A stretch of DNA of 64,000 nt from Skermanella mucosa (GTDB lineage: Bacteria > Pseudomonadota > Alphaproteobacteria > Azospirillales > Azospirillaceae): NCBI RefSeq assembly GCF_016765655.2, contig NZ_CP086107.1:124001-188000 (forward strand), read 5' to 3'. Numbering within the stretch: position 1 is the first letter of the stretch; each line of letters begins with the position of its first letter. The notes under the pieces were generated by a model. That model had not been told where the DNA came from. It did no database searches and was given only the letters and a program-made list of their open reading frames with translations. Shown in pieces: positions 49,155 to 58,268 of this stretch. The position numbers and the translations under genes are program-made.

Positions 49155-51077
49155 TCATTCGACGGCCGGCCGGCCGGCGGCCTCGAAAACGTGCGGCGCC
49201 ATTTCGCGCCGCCGCAACTCGTCGCCAAGCTTCAAGCGCATGAACGCGCTGGTGGTGTAGCGGGACGCCTTGTCGTAGAAGCGGGCATGGACGTCGCGCA
49301 CCATATCGAACCAGGTCCCGGCGATCACGGGATCGATGACGCATCCGTCATAGTCGATCACCGCCGAGACCTTCCGCCCGAGCGGCTCGATCATCGACCT
49401 CACCTGTTCCCGCACCGCTTCGACCTGCTCCTCCCGCCGCACGCGGTAGCCGGTCAGGTCGATGAACAGCATCGACCGGGTGGCATCGAGGGTGAAGCGC
49501 TCCGCCAGCGGGCGGTTGAGCAGAATGGCGTCGAGACCCATCGCCGCGGTGCGGAACAGCCGGTCGTCCATGGGCTTGGGGTCGGTCATGATCGGGCGGA
49601 AATCCATCAGGGCCAGGATGTCCCGCTCCGGATCGATGCCCGGAGCCACCTCCACCAGAGCCAGGCCGGCCGGCGTCAGCTGGAAAACGCATCGTTCGGT
49701 GACGTAGAGCACCCGCTGCCCGGCGGCTGCCGCCAAGCCTCCGTTGAAGGTCACCTCCTCGACCGCCGCCACGAACTTGCGGCTGCGCCCCTCCCGGGCG
49801 ATGCGAAGGCTGCCGTCGCCCGTTTCGATCCGCAGTCCGCCGGCGGTGAAGGCGCCGGCGAAGACCAGCGCCCTGGCGTTCTGCGTGATGTTGATGAAGC
49901 CGCCGGCACCCGCGAACCGGTCGCCGAACCGGCTGACATTGACGTTGCCCCGGGCGTCGGCCTGCGCCATGCCGAGGCAGGCGAGATCCAGTCCGCCGCC
50001 GTCGTAGAAGTCGAACTGCTGGTTCTGGGCGATGATCGCCGAGGGGTTGAGCGCCGCGCCGAAATCGAGCCCGCCCTGCGGTATGCCGCCGAAGATGCCG
50101 GGTTCGGCGGTGAGCGTCACCTGATCCAGCAGGTTCTCCTCCCTCGCCACGGCGGCCACGGCCTCGGGCATGCCGATGCCCAGATTGACCACGCCGCCCA
50201 TGGGAAGCTCCATCGCGCAACGGCGGGCGATGATCTTCCGTTCGTCCAGGGGGAGGGGTGGAATCCGGTCCATCGGCACCCGCAACTGGCCGGAGAAAGC
50301 CGGGCTGTAGGCGGTGGCGTAGGTCTGGACGTGATGCTCCGGGGGAGCCAGGACGACGCAATCGACCAGCGCGCCCGGCACCACGACCTGCCTTGCCGGC
50401 AGGGCGTCCGTGGCCGCCAGGCGTTCGACCTGCGCTATGACGAAACCCTTGCTCGCCTTGGCCGCCATGGCGATCGCCAGGTTGTCCAGGACCAGCGCCT
50501 CGCGCTCCATGCTGATATTGCCGTCGGGGTCGGCGGTGGTGCCGCGAAGGATGGCGACATCGACCGGGATGGCCTCGTAGAACAGCCACTCCCGCCCGTC
50601 GATCTCCATCACCCTGACGAGATCCCGCGTGCTGATCTGATTTAGCTTGCCGCCGCCCCGGCGCGGATCGACGAAGGTGCCGAGCCCGACCCGGCTCAGC
50701 AGGCCGGGGCGCCGTCCGGAGATTTCGCGGAAAAGCTGCGAGATGCAGCCGAGCGGCAGGTTCCAGGCCTCGATCAGGTCGTCGGCGGCCATCCTGCCCA
50801 GCTTGGGCACCAGCGACCAGTGCCCACCGACCGCGCGCCGGATCAACCCGCGATGGGCCAGGCGATTGAGCCCGCGATCCTTGCCGTCGCCGGGCGCCGC
50901 CGCGAACAGGAGGCCCAGGTCCCTGGGCTCGGCACTGGCCAGGAACCGCTTTTCCAGCGCCGCGAAGATAGCGTCGGGCGTGCCGACGCCGACGAAGCCC
51001 GACGTGGCGACCATGTCGCCCGAGCGGATGATGGCGACCGCCTCGTCAGCATTGACCACCTTGTCCCGTATCGGCAT
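49155..51077 (-). CDS. Fused alpha-beta acyl-CoA transferase (YdiF/AtoDA type)
   Basis: A 640-aa family I CoA-transferase with both halves in one chain. The N-terminal alpha half holds VNADEAVAIIRSGDMVATSG, VGVGTPDAIFAALEKRF and the GTTADPDGNISMEREAL block. The C-terminal beta half holds GGVVNLGIGMPEAVAAVARE and the catalytic Glu in LTAEPGIFGGIPQGGLDFG. An extra 110-residue C-terminal extension follows (MTDPKPMDDRLFRTAAMGLD onward), longer than in the classic fused enzymes of about 520-540 aa and possibly a separate regulatory or acetyl-CoA-hydrolase-like part. It moves CoA between carboxylic acids. It is 39 bp downstream of the alcohol dehydrogenase. Confidence 0.88.
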   Translation of the reverse strand: MPIRDKVVNADEAVAIIRSGDMVATSGFVGVGTPDAIFAALEKRFLASAEPRDLGLLFAAAPGDGKDRGLNRLAHRGLIRRAVGGHWSLVPKLGRMAADDLIEAWNLPLGCISQLFREISGRRPGLLSRVGLGTFVDPRRGGGKLNQISTRDLVRVMEIDGREWLFYEAIPVDVAILRGTTADPDGNISMEREALVLDNLAIAMAAKASKGFVIAQVERLAATDALPARQVVVPGALVDCVVLAPPEHHVQTYATAYSPAFSGQLRVPMDRIPPLPLDERKIIARRCAMELPMGGVVNLGIGMPEAVAAVAREENLLDQVTLTAEPGIFGGIPQGGLDFGAALNPSAIIAQNQQFDFYDGGGLDLACLGMAQADARGNVNVSRFGDRFAGAGGFINITQNARALVFAGAFTAGGLRIETGDGSLRIAREGRSRKFVAAVEEVTFNGGLAAAAGQRVLYVTERCVFQLTPAGLALVEVAPGIDPERDILALMDFRPIMTDPKPMDDRLFRTAAMGLDAILLNRPLAERFTLDATRSMLFIDLTGYRVRREEQVEAVREQVRSMIEPLGRKVSAVIDYDGCVIDPVIAGTWFDMVRDVHARFYDKASRYTTSAFMRLKLGDELRRREMAPHVFEAAGRPAVE

Positions 51078-51116
51078 GGTTTCCTCCAGGGTCGCCGCAG
51101 CATCGCCCGTTCGCTC

Positions 51117-52244
51117 TCAGAGTTTCACGACCTGCCGGATCGCGGTGCCGTCGTGCAGCCGGTCGAAGCCCTGGTTGATCTCGTCCAGCGTCAATATCCC
51201 GGTCATCAGCCGGTCGACCGGCAGCCGGCCGCGCCGATAGAGCTGGATGAAGCGCGGGATGTCCCGGCTGGGTACCGCCGTGCCGATATAGCTGCCCTTG
51301 AGCGTCCGCTCCTCCGCCACGAGGTTGACCGCGGGCAGCGGCATGGTGGCGTTCGGCGGCGGCAGGCCGGCGGTCACCGTCGTGCCGCCCCTGCGGGTGA
51401 TCCTGTAGGCGAGTTCGAGCGCCCGGACCGAGCCGGCGAGTTCGAACGCGAATTCCACCCCGCCGCCGGTGGCGCTCCTGACCTGTTCGGCGCAGTCCGG
51501 GTCCTTGGCGCTGAAGGTCGCGGTGGCGCCCAGTTCCCGCGCGAAGGCCAGCTTGTCGTCGGCGAGATCGATGGCGACGATCTCGCGCGCGCCGGCCGCC
51601 ACGGCGCCGAGCAGCGAGCACAGCCCGACGCCGCCCAGGCCGATCACCGCCACCGAGGCGCCGGCCTGGACGCGTGCCGTGTTGACGACCGCCCCGACGC
51701 CGGTAAGCACGGCGCAGCCGAACAGGGCGGCTTCCTCCAGCGGCAGGTCCGGATCGATCTTCACCAGCGAGTGGCGGGAGACGGTGGCGTAGTCGGCGAA
51801 GCCGGAGATGCCGAGATGATGGCGGACCGTCGTGCCGTCGGCCCGGTGCAGCCGGCTCGCCCCGGAAAGCAGCGTCCCGGCGCCGTTCACGGCGGCGCCC
51901 GGCTCGCACAGGGCGGGCCGGCCCTCGGCGCAGGGGCCGCAATGGCCGCAGGAGGGGACGAACACGCAGACCACATGGTCGCCCCGCGCGAGGTCGTGGA
52001 CCCCGGGTCCGACCTCCTCCACGATGCCGGCCGCCTCGTGCCCGAGCGCCATCGGCAAGGGGCGCGGCCGGTCGCCGTTGATCACCGAAAGGTCGGAATG
52101 GCACAGGCCCGCGGCCTTGATCCGGATCAGCGCCTCGCCCGGTCCGGGAAGGTCGAGTTCCAGTTCCTCGATCGCCAGCGGCTTCGAGGTTTCATAGGGC
52201 GCGGTGGCGCCCATGGCGCCCAGCACGGCGGCTTTGATCTTCAT
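51117..52244 (-). CDS. Zinc-dependent alcohol dehydrogenase (class III-like MDR)
   Basis: A 375-aa medium-chain dehydrogenase with zinc-site motifs GLCHSDLSVINGD and GHEAAGIVEEVGPGV, the structural-zinc lobe CGHCGPCAEGRPALC, and the NAD-binding Rossmann segment VAVIGLGGVGLCSLLGAVAA. Residues near VFVPSCGHCGPC are typical of the class III / mycothiol or NDMA-dependent branch. It oxidises an alcohol or reduces an aldehyde with NAD(H). The start overlaps the stop of the thiamine-diphosphate enzyme by 4 bp (ATGA), so the two are translationally coupled, and a shared substrate is likely: an aldehyde released by one could be processed by the other. Confidence 0.9.
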   Translation of the reverse strand: MKIKAAVLGAMGATAPYETSKPLAIEELELDLPGPGEALIRIKAAGLCHSDLSVINGDRPRPLPMALGHEAAGIVEEVGPGVHDLARGDHVVCVFVPSCGHCGPCAEGRPALCEPGAAVNGAGTLLSGASRLHRADGTTVRHHLGISGFADYATVSRHSLVKIDPDLPLEEAALFGCAVLTGVGAVVNTARVQAGASVAVIGLGGVGLCSLLGAVAAGAREIVAIDLADDKLAFARELGATATFSAKDPDCAEQVRSATGGGVEFAFELAGSVRALELAYRITRRGGTTVTAGLPPPNATMPLPAVNLVAEERTLKGSYIGTAVPSRDIPRFIQLYRRGRLPVDRLMTGILTLDEINQGFDRLHDGTAIRQVVKL

Positions 52245-53923
52245 CCCATCGACCTTTCGGAGTCGGTTCCATCGGCGCGCGGGTCGTGGTAGGCGGCCCT
52301 GAGCTCGTCCACCAGCACCCGCATGTTCTCCGAATAATCGATCGGGACGGTGACGAGATGCACGCCGCCGCCCTTGAACGCCGCTTCGAGCGCCGGCACC
52401 AGATCCTCGGTCGCTTCGACCCGCGATCCCTTGGCGCCATAAGCTTCCGCGTATTTGACGAAGTCAGGGTTGCCGAAGGTCAGGCCCCAGTCGGAGAAAC
52501 TGTCGACCGCCTGCTTCCAGCGGATCATGCCGTAGCCGTTGTCGTCGAGGATCAGGACGACGAGGTTCAGTTTCAGGCGGACGGCGGTTTCCAGCTCCTG
52601 GGAGTTCATCATGAACCCGCCGTCACCGCATACCGCCAGCACGCGCCGGTCGGGATGAAGCATGGCCGCCATCATCGCCGAGGGCAGGCCCGCCCCCATG
52701 GTCGCCAGCGCGTTGTCGAGCAGCACGGTGTTGGGGACCCAGGTGCGGTAGTTGCGGGCGAACCAGATCTTGTACATGCCGTTGTCGAGGGCGACGATGC
52801 CGTCCTCCGGCATGACCCGGCGGACATCGTGGACGATCCGCTGCGGCGTCGGCGGGAAGCGGCCTTCCGTGGCGCGATCGGTGATCCGCGACAGGATTCC
52901 CTCCCGGAGCGAAGTCAGGGCGGATGCCGATCTCAGCTTGCCCTCGAGCCTTTCGGACAGCAGCGCCAGACTGGGGCCGACGTCGCCGACCACCTCGGCA
53001 TGCGGGAAATAGACCTGTTCGACATTGGCCGGCGTATAGCTGATGTGGATCACCTGCGGCCCGTCACGACCCATCAGGAACGGCGGCTTCTCGATCGTGT
53101 CATGACCGATGGTGATGATCAGGTCGGCCCGGTCGATCGCCTCGTGGACGTAGTCCCGCTCCGAGAGAGCCGCCGTGCCCATGTAGAGATTGTGGCCGCC
53201 AGCCACGGTGCCCTTGCCCATCTGCGTGTTGAAGAAGGGTATCTGGGTGCGGGCGATGAAGTCCGTCAATCCGGCGCTCAGGCGCGGGCGGCTGGAGGCG
53301 GCGCCCAGCATCACCAGTGGCCGCTCCGCCTTCAGGATCATCTCGGCCGCGCGGTCGAGGGCGGACGGCGGCGCTACCGGCTGTTCGATCGGATGGGGCG
53401 GCACCATGGGAAGATCGGGAACCTCCTCGCCCGCGATGTCTTCCGGCAGCTCCAGGTGGACCGGCCCCGGCCGCTCCTCCATGGCCACGCGGAAAGCGTC
53501 CCGCACCAGGGTGGGGATGGAGCCCGTGCTCACGATCTGGCGGGTCGACTTGGTCAGCGGCCGCATCGTCGCGATCATGTCGACGATCTGGAAGCGGGCC
53601 TGCCGGCTGGTCATGATGCCCTTCTGACCCGTCAGCAGGATCATCGGCATGGCGCCGAGATAGGCATAGGCGGCGCCGGTCACGAGGTTCAGCGCGCCGG
53701 GACCGAGTGTCGAGATGCACACTCCCGGCCGGCCGGTCAGACGCCCATGGGTCGCCGCCATGAACGCCGCCGTCTGCTCGTGCCGCGTGAGGACAAGCTT
53801 GATGCGCGATTTGCGCAAAGATTCGACGACGTCGAGATTCTCCTCGCCGGGTACGCCGAAGATGAAATCGACACCCTCGTTCTCAAGCGCTGCGACCAGC
53901 AGGTCGGATCCTTTGGTCATCAT
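52241..53923 (-). CDS. Acetolactate-synthase-like thiamine-diphosphate enzyme
   Basis: A 560-aa enzyme with the three ThDP domains. The catalytic Glu lies near FGVPGEENLDVVESL, RHEQTAAFMAATHGRLTGRP and the GVCISTLGPGALNLVTGAAY block follow, then QKGIMTSRQARFQIVDMIAT, and the cofactor motif is CGDGGFMMNSQELETAVRLK with LNLVVLILDDNGYGMIRWKQ. Pyruvate is the usual substrate of the family, but no small regulatory subunit or ilv genes adjoin it, so it is probably a catabolic or acetoin/sulfoacetaldehyde-like member. AGAGGG precedes twin ATGs at 53923 and 53920. It heads the operon with the dehydrogenase, CoA-transferase and hydrolase. Confidence 0.88.
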   Translation of the reverse strand: MMTKGSDLLVAALENEGVDFIFGVPGEENLDVVESLRKSRIKLVLTRHEQTAAFMAATHGRLTGRPGVCISTLGPGALNLVTGAAYAYLGAMPMILLTGQKGIMTSRQARFQIVDMIATMRPLTKSTRQIVSTGSIPTLVRDAFRVAMEERPGPVHLELPEDIAGEEVPDLPMVPPHPIEQPVAPPSALDRAAEMILKAERPLVMLGAASSRPRLSAGLTDFIARTQIPFFNTQMGKGTVAGGHNLYMGTAALSERDYVHEAIDRADLIITIGHDTIEKPPFLMGRDGPQVIHISYTPANVEQVYFPHAEVVGDVGPSLALLSERLEGKLRSASALTSLREGILSRITDRATEGRFPPTPQRIVHDVRRVMPEDGIVALDNGMYKIWFARNYRTWVPNTVLLDNALATMGAGLPSAMMAAMLHPDRRVLAVCGDGGFMMNSQELETAVRLKLNLVVLILDDNGYGMIRWKQAVDSFSDWGLTFGNPDFVKYAEAYGAKGSRVEATEDLVPALEAAFKGGGVHLVTVPIDYSENMRVLVDELRAAYHDPRADGTDSERSMG

Positions 53924-54085
53924 CCCTCTCTTTTTCAACTAAATCTCTTGATCGCAAAGGAAATCTCGGGCCATTTGACCGCTTCGGTCCGGTAAGGCGC
54001 TGAATTTTTAGCAATCCTCGGTTTCGTGTGGTGCCAAGCGAAAGAGAGCTGACTTCCGATCGAGGATCTTCACTTCCAGGCGGCG

Positions 54086-54379
54086 ATGTTGGCTTACGCC
54101 CTGTCTCCGCCATTCCAAGATTGTTTATACGGACAGTTCCTGGAGATGGAGAATTCAAGCCAAGGCATCAACATTTTCCAAAAGAGGGGACCGGGAGAAT
54201 CTTACAAAATGGCGATGTTGCTGTCTTGCGAACACGGGAAAAACCGCCAAGCACAAGTGATGTCTAACTGCATAGACCGCTTGACCCAAAACCACTTTGA
54301 AACGAACAGATTCAAAGCGAGAAAGTTTGTCTCTCTGGTAAAAAATTATGTGGTAACCAGATATTTTGATCGACTGTAG
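54086..54379 (+). CDS. Possible 97-aa protein in an AT-rich patch
   Basis: A frame with an ATG at 54086 (MLAYALSPPFQDCLYGQFLE) ending CIDRLTQNHFETNRFKARKF then VSLVKNYVVTRYFDRL. Composition is basic and helical toward the C-terminus, and the codon use is AT-rich compared with every neighbour, which suggests foreign origin if real. I do not recognise it. No clear ribosome-binding site is present. Confidence 0.3.
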   Translation: MLAYALSPPFQDCLYGQFLEMENSSQGINIFQKRGPGESYKMAMLLSCEHGKNRQAQVMSNCIDRLTQNHFETNRFKARKFVSLVKNYVVTRYFDRL

Positions 54380-54439
54380 AAACCCAAACCGTTGCGAAGT
54401 CCGGGGAATGTAGATGTTGCTTCCGCTACCTGGTTCTGC

Positions 54440-54531
54440 GATGCGTTCGGCCACCACCCAACCTACGGTTTGATGCGGAGCAGGGGTGATGCGGGCCGTC
54501 TATCGTAGGTTGGGCCGTGGCCCAACGCATC
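54440..54531. repeat. 28-bp inverted repeat element
   Basis: 54440-54467 and 54504-54531 are reverse complements with three mismatches. The right copy contains its own hairpin TTGGGCC-GT-GGCCCAA, which the left copy has largely lost. The motif GTAGGTTGGGCC...GGCCCAAC recalls widespread small palindromic intergenic elements. It spans 92 bp and lies 169 bp from the RraA-like gene stop. Confidence 0.65.
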
Positions 54532-54700
54532 GGCCCGCCTGTTCCGGCCGGATCAAGCGAGGGTCTCCGCGGGATCGTTGCGCCGCCCCGATGTTGTCCA
54601 ACTGCTTCCGGTGCACGACGAGGAAATCCTCAGCCGTGCTGGCGCCGCCTGCGGGAAGCCTCCTCTCGACATGGCATCCCCTCCAAGGCCGATCGCCCTC

Positions 54701-55420
54701 TCAGCGGCCGTTGGCTTTCCGCCAGGCGGCGAACCGGGTGCGGGTTTTCTCCTCGGTCGCCGGGTAGAGGCCGAGGATCGAATGTCCTGCCATGACCTGC
54801 TCGGTGACGAAATCCTCGAACGCCGTCATTTCCACGGCCTCGTCGGCGATCTCCTCGGCCATGTGGGCCGGGATCACGATGACCCCTTCGGCGTCGCCGA
54901 CGATCACGTCGCGGGGGAAGACCGGCGCGTCGCCGCAGCCGATCGGCACGTCGATGTCGATGGCCTGGTGCAGGGTGAGGTTGGTCGGGGCCGACGGCCG
55001 CTTGTGAAAGGCGGGAAAATCGAGTGCCGCGATATCGCCTGAGTCCCGGAAACCGCCGTCGGTGACGATGCCGGCGACGCCGCGCTTCATCAGCCGGGAG
55101 ACCAGGATCGATCCGGCGGACGCCGCCCGGGGATCCTTGCGGCTGTCGATCACCAGGACGGCGCCTTCCGGGCACTCCTCCACCGCCTTGCGCTGGGGAT
55201 GTCCGCGGTCCTGGAACACCGTGATCGGGTTCAGGTCCTCACGGGCGGGGATGTAGCGCAGCGTATAGGCTTCGCCCACCATCGGGGTATTGGCGGGATT
55301 GAGCGGCCGGACGTCCTGGATCATCTGGTTGCGGAGCCCCCGCTTGAAGAGGGCGGTGGCCAGGGTCGCAGTGCTGACGGTCTTCAGCTTGTCGCGCGTT
55401 TCCGGCTTGAGGGTGTTCAT
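54701..55420 (-). CDS. RraA-like aldolase / decarboxylase family protein
   Basis: A 239-aa protein with RraA-fold signatures: KLKTVSTATLATALFKRGLR near the start, MVGEAYTLRYIPARED, then VLVIDSRKDPRAASAGSILV, MKRGVAGIVTDGGFRDSGDI and the metal/substrate loop GDAPVFPRDVIVGDAEGVIV with VIPAHMAEEI. Members without ribonuclease-inhibitor function act as 4-hydroxy-4-methyl-2-oxoglutarate aldolases or oxaloacetate decarboxylases. Here it is the last gene of a minus-strand run with an HpaI-type aldolase and an IlvD/Edd dehydratase, so cleavage or decarboxylation of a 2-keto acid from sugar-acid breakdown is likely. Confidence 0.88.
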   Translation of the reverse strand: MNTLKPETRDKLKTVSTATLATALFKRGLRNQMIQDVRPLNPANTPMVGEAYTLRYIPAREDLNPITVFQDRGHPQRKAVEECPEGAVLVIDSRKDPRAASAGSILVSRLMKRGVAGIVTDGGFRDSGDIAALDFPAFHKRPSAPTNLTLHQAIDIDVPIGCGDAPVFPRDVIVGDAEGVIVIPAHMAEEIADEAVEMTAFEDFVTEQVMAGHSILGLYPATEEKTRTRFAAWRKANGR

Positions 55421-55505
55421 GGTCGGGGTCCCGGATCTTTCAGGCATGGTTCTTCCTGCCCGGCGGAACGGCCGCCGGGCAGGGAACGAAGGTCGGAGCG
55501 CCGTT

Positions 55506-56276
55506 TCAGGCGGGGTTCCTGAACCTGGCGGCAAGCTGTTCGGAGGTCCGGGCCAGCAGGCCCACGTCGGAGCCGACGGCCGTGAACAGGCAGCCGCGCT
55601 CGATGAAGCGGCGGGCCAACGCCTCGTCGCCGGTCAGGATCCCGGCGGCTTTGCCGCACGCCTTGATCCTGTCGATCGCGTCCTCGATGGCCGCGGTCAC
55701 GTCGGGGTGGCCGGGTTGGCCCAGGTAGCCCATGTCCGAGGACAGGTCGCCGGGGCCGATGAATACGCCGTCGACTCCCGGAACGGCGGCGATCTCCTCC
55801 AGGTGGCCCAGGGCCTCGCGGGTCTCGACCTGGACCAGCACGCAGGTCTCCTCCGCCGCCCGGGCGTAGTAGTCCTTGACCCGGCCGAAGCGCGACGCCC
55901 GGGAGGCGGAGGCGAACCCACGCACCCCGTCCGGCGGATAGCGGGTCGAGGCGACCGCCTGCCGGGCCTCCTCGGCGTTCTGGACATAGGGGATCAGGAA
56001 GGTCTGGACCCCGGCGTCCAGGTAGCGCTTGATCGTCACCATGTCGTTCCACGGCGGCCGGACGATCGGGTGCGCCGATCCGCCCACCGCCGCCTGGAGC
56101 TGGCCGTAGACCATGGGCAGGTCGTTGGGCGCGTGCTCCGTGTCGATCAGCAGCCAGTCGAACCCGGAACCGGCCAGGATCTCGACCGAGATGTTGCTGG
56201 ACAGGCTCGACCACAGGCCGATCTGCTGGCGGCCTTCCTTGATCGCCTTCTTGAAGCTGTTGATGGGCATGTCCAT
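55506..56276 (-). CDS. HpcH/HpaI-family 2-keto-3-deoxy acid aldolase
   Basis: A 256-aa enzyme with the class II aldolase motifs [20 protein letters not shown], then [76 protein letters not shown] and [20 protein letters not shown] with metal-binding Glu and Asp ([13 protein letters not shown]). The family splits 2-keto-3-deoxy sugar acids or 4-hydroxy-2-ketoheptanedioate to pyruvate (or an analogue) and an aldehyde. It is downstream of the IlvD/Edd dehydratase by 49 bp, whose product would be its substrate. Confidence 0.92.
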   Translation of the reverse strand: MDMPINSFKKAIKEGRQQIGLWSSLSSNISVEILAGSGFDWLLIDTEHAPNDLPMVYGQLQAAVGGSAHPIVRPPWNDMVTIKRYLDAGVQTFLIPYVQNAEEARQAVASTRYPPDGVRGFASASRASRFGRVKDYYARAAEETCVLVQVETREALGHLEEIAAVPGVDGVFIGPGDLSSDMGYLGQPGHPDVTAAIEDAIDRIKACGKAAGILTGDEALARRFIERGCLFTAVGSDVGLLARTSEQLAARFRNPA

Positions 56277-56325
56277 GGCGTTTCCTCGTCGTTTTGTTGC
56301 TTGCCGGTCCCGGTATGCGGAGCGG

Positions 56326-58059
56326 TCAGTGGATCTCCGGCTCCCCGGCGGGGGCCGCGGAGGTTCCGGTCTCCAGGAACTTGAAGTCGCAGCCTTCGTC
56401 GGCCTGGCTGACAAACTGCGAGAACATCGCGCCGTAGCCCCGCTCGAACCGGGGTGCGGGAGCCTTCCACGCGGCGCGCCGGCGGGCAAGCTCGTCCTCG
56501 CCGACCCGGAGTTCCAGCCGGCGGGCGGGGATGTCCAGCTCGATCACGTCGCCGTCCCTGACCAGGGCCAGCGGGCCGCCGACGAAGGATTCCGGCGCCA
56601 CGTGCAGCACGCAGGCACCGTAGCTGGTGCCGCTCATGCGGGCGTCGGAGATCCGCAGCATGTCGCGAACGCCCTGCTGGAGCAGCTTCCTCGGGATCGG
56701 CAGCTGGCCCCATTCCGGCATGCCGGGCGCTCCCAGCGGGCCGGCGTTGCGCAGCACCAGCACCGAGGTGGCGTCCACGTCCAGGTCGGGATCGTCGATC
56801 CGCGCCGCCATGTCGTTGTAGTCCTCGAACACCACGGCCTTGCCGGCATGGCGGTGCAGGTGGGGCTCCGCGGCGGGCGGCTTGATCACGGCGCCCTTGG
56901 GCGCCAGGTTGCCGCGCAGGACGGCCAGGCTGTCCGACGCGACCACCGGATTGTCGAGCGGCCGGATCACCGCGTCGTCGAAGACCTTGAAGCCCTCGAT
57001 GTTGGCGCCGAGCGTCAGGCCGTTGACGGTCCGGCAGTCCCGGTCGATCAGGCCGCCCAGCCGCGCCAGCATCGCGCGCAGGCCGCCGGCGTAGTAGAAA
57101 TCCTCCATCAGGTGCTTGCCCGACGGGCGGATGTCGGCGAGAAGCGGCGTCTTCCGCGCCAGCTCGTCGAACCGCTCCAGCGTCAGCTCCACCCCGGCGC
57201 GGCGGGCCATGGCGATCAGGTGGACCACCGCGTTGGTCGAGCCGCCCAGCGCCAGCACGGTGGTGACCGCGTTGTCGAAGGACCGCGGCGTGACGATGTC
57301 GGATGGCTTCAGGTCGTCCCAGACCATGTCGACGATGCGCTTGCCGGTCAGAGTCGCCATCGCGGCGTGGCGCGAGTCCGGCGCCGGAATGCTGGAGGCG
57401 CCCGGCAGCGTGAAGCCCAGCGCCTCGGTGGCGCCGGTCAGGGTGGACGCCGTCCCCATGGTCATGCAGTGGCCGGCGGAGCGGGCGATGCCCTGCTCGA
57501 CGCCCTGCCAGTCGTCCTCGGTGATGTTGCCGGCGCGCAGCTCGGCCCAGTATTTCCAGCTGTCGCTGCCCGAGCCCAGCACGGCGCCGCCCCAGTCGCC
57601 GCGCAGCATCGGGCCGGCCGGCATGAAGATGGTCGGCAGGTCCATGGAGAACGCGCCCATCAGCAAGGCCGGCGTGGTCTTGTCGCAGCCGCCCATCAGC
57701 ACGCAGCCGTCCGCCGGGTACGAGCGCAGCAGCTCCTCGGTCTCCATCGCCAGGAAGTTGCGGTAGAGCATCGTGGTCGGTTTCTGGAAAGGCTCCGACA
57801 GGGACATGGCCGGCATCTCGACGGGGAAGCCCCCCGCCTGCCAGACGCCGCGCTTGACCTCCTCGACCCGCTGCTTGAAATGGGTGTGGCAGGGGTTGAT
57901 GTCGCTCCAGGTATTGATGATGGCGATTACCGGCTTCCCGGCATAGTCGGACCGGTCGTAGCCCATCTGGGCCGTGCGCGACCGGTGCCCGAACGAGCGC
58001 AGGTCCTTGACCCCGTACCAGCGGTGGCTGCGGAGCTCTTCGGGTTTCTTCCTGGACAT
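56326..58059 (-). CDS. IlvD/Edd-family aldonate dehydratase (second copy, arabinonate type)
   Basis: A 577-aa Fe-S dehydratase: [80 protein letters not shown] and the C-terminal [20 protein letters not shown]. The start [20 protein letters not shown] and SDINPCHTH are hallmarks of the L-arabinonate/D-fuconate dehydratase group. It removes water from an aldonate to give a 2-keto-3-deoxy acid, feeding the HpaI-like aldolase downstream or the DapA-family enzyme at 60.3 kb. GGAGGGG lies about 9 nt before the ATG. It is a distant paralogue of the gene at 12770. Confidence 0.93.
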   Translation of the reverse strand: MSRKKPEELRSHRWYGVKDLRSFGHRSRTAQMGYDRSDYAGKPVIAIINTWSDINPCHTHFKQRVEEVKRGVWQAGGFPVEMPAMSLSEPFQKPTTMLYRNFLAMETEELLRSYPADGCVLMGGCDKTTPALLMGAFSMDLPTIFMPAGPMLRGDWGGAVLGSGSDSWKYWAELRAGNITEDDWQGVEQGIARSAGHCMTMGTASTLTGATEALGFTLPGASSIPAPDSRHAAMATLTGKRIVDMVWDDLKPSDIVTPRSFDNAVTTVLALGGSTNAVVHLIAMARRAGVELTLERFDELARKTPLLADIRPSGKHLMEDFYYAGGLRAMLARLGGLIDRDCRTVNGLTLGANIEGFKVFDDAVIRPLDNPVVASDSLAVLRGNLAPKGAVIKPPAAEPHLHRHAGKAVVFEDYNDMAARIDDPDLDVDATSVLVLRNAGPLGAPGMPEWGQLPIPRKLLQQGVRDMLRISDARMSGTSYGACVLHVAPESFVGGPLALVRDGDVIELDIPARRLELRVGEDELARRRAAWKAPAPRFERGYGAMFSQFVSQADEGCDFKFLETGTSAAPAGEPEIH

Positions 58060-58119
58060 TGTCTGTTTCCCCTCCCGCGCCTGCCCGCGCGGGTTTTCCG
58101 GCACTCGGCATGATAACGC

Positions 58120-58135
58120 TAACACGGTCATGTTA
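58120..58135. promoter_or_regulatory. Inverted repeat in the dehydratase/LacI divergent promoter region
   Basis: TAACA at 58120-58124 and TGTTA at 58131-58135 form an inverted repeat with a 6-bp spacer, 61 bp upstream of the dehydratase ATG. LacI-family operators are imperfect palindromes in this position, so it is a candidate site for the divergent LacI regulator. Confidence 0.4.
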
Positions 58136-58268
58136 ACGGTACCGGGAAACCATGCAAAGCCTTTTGTGGCAGGGTTGGGCCGGTGACCGGCACCGCTTGG
58201 ATCGGGGGCCGCGCGGTGATAATGTCAGCGCTATCTGTTCGACGAACATCTTGCAAGGCAGGCTCCCC

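Larger units (their letters stand above)
53924..54700. other. 777-bp region with lowered GC and repeat debris
   Basis: It separates two minus-strand operons. The part at about 54030-54410 is visibly AT-richer than its flanks. It holds one frame of interest (54086-54379, plus) and a large inverted repeat at 54440-54531. The promoter for the acetolactate-synthase-like operon must lie at its left edge. Confidence 0.4.

Noticed and set aside
56113..58113. 666-aa plus-strand frame opposite the second dehydratase
   Set aside because: It is an antisense shadow of the Fe-S dehydratase reading frame.
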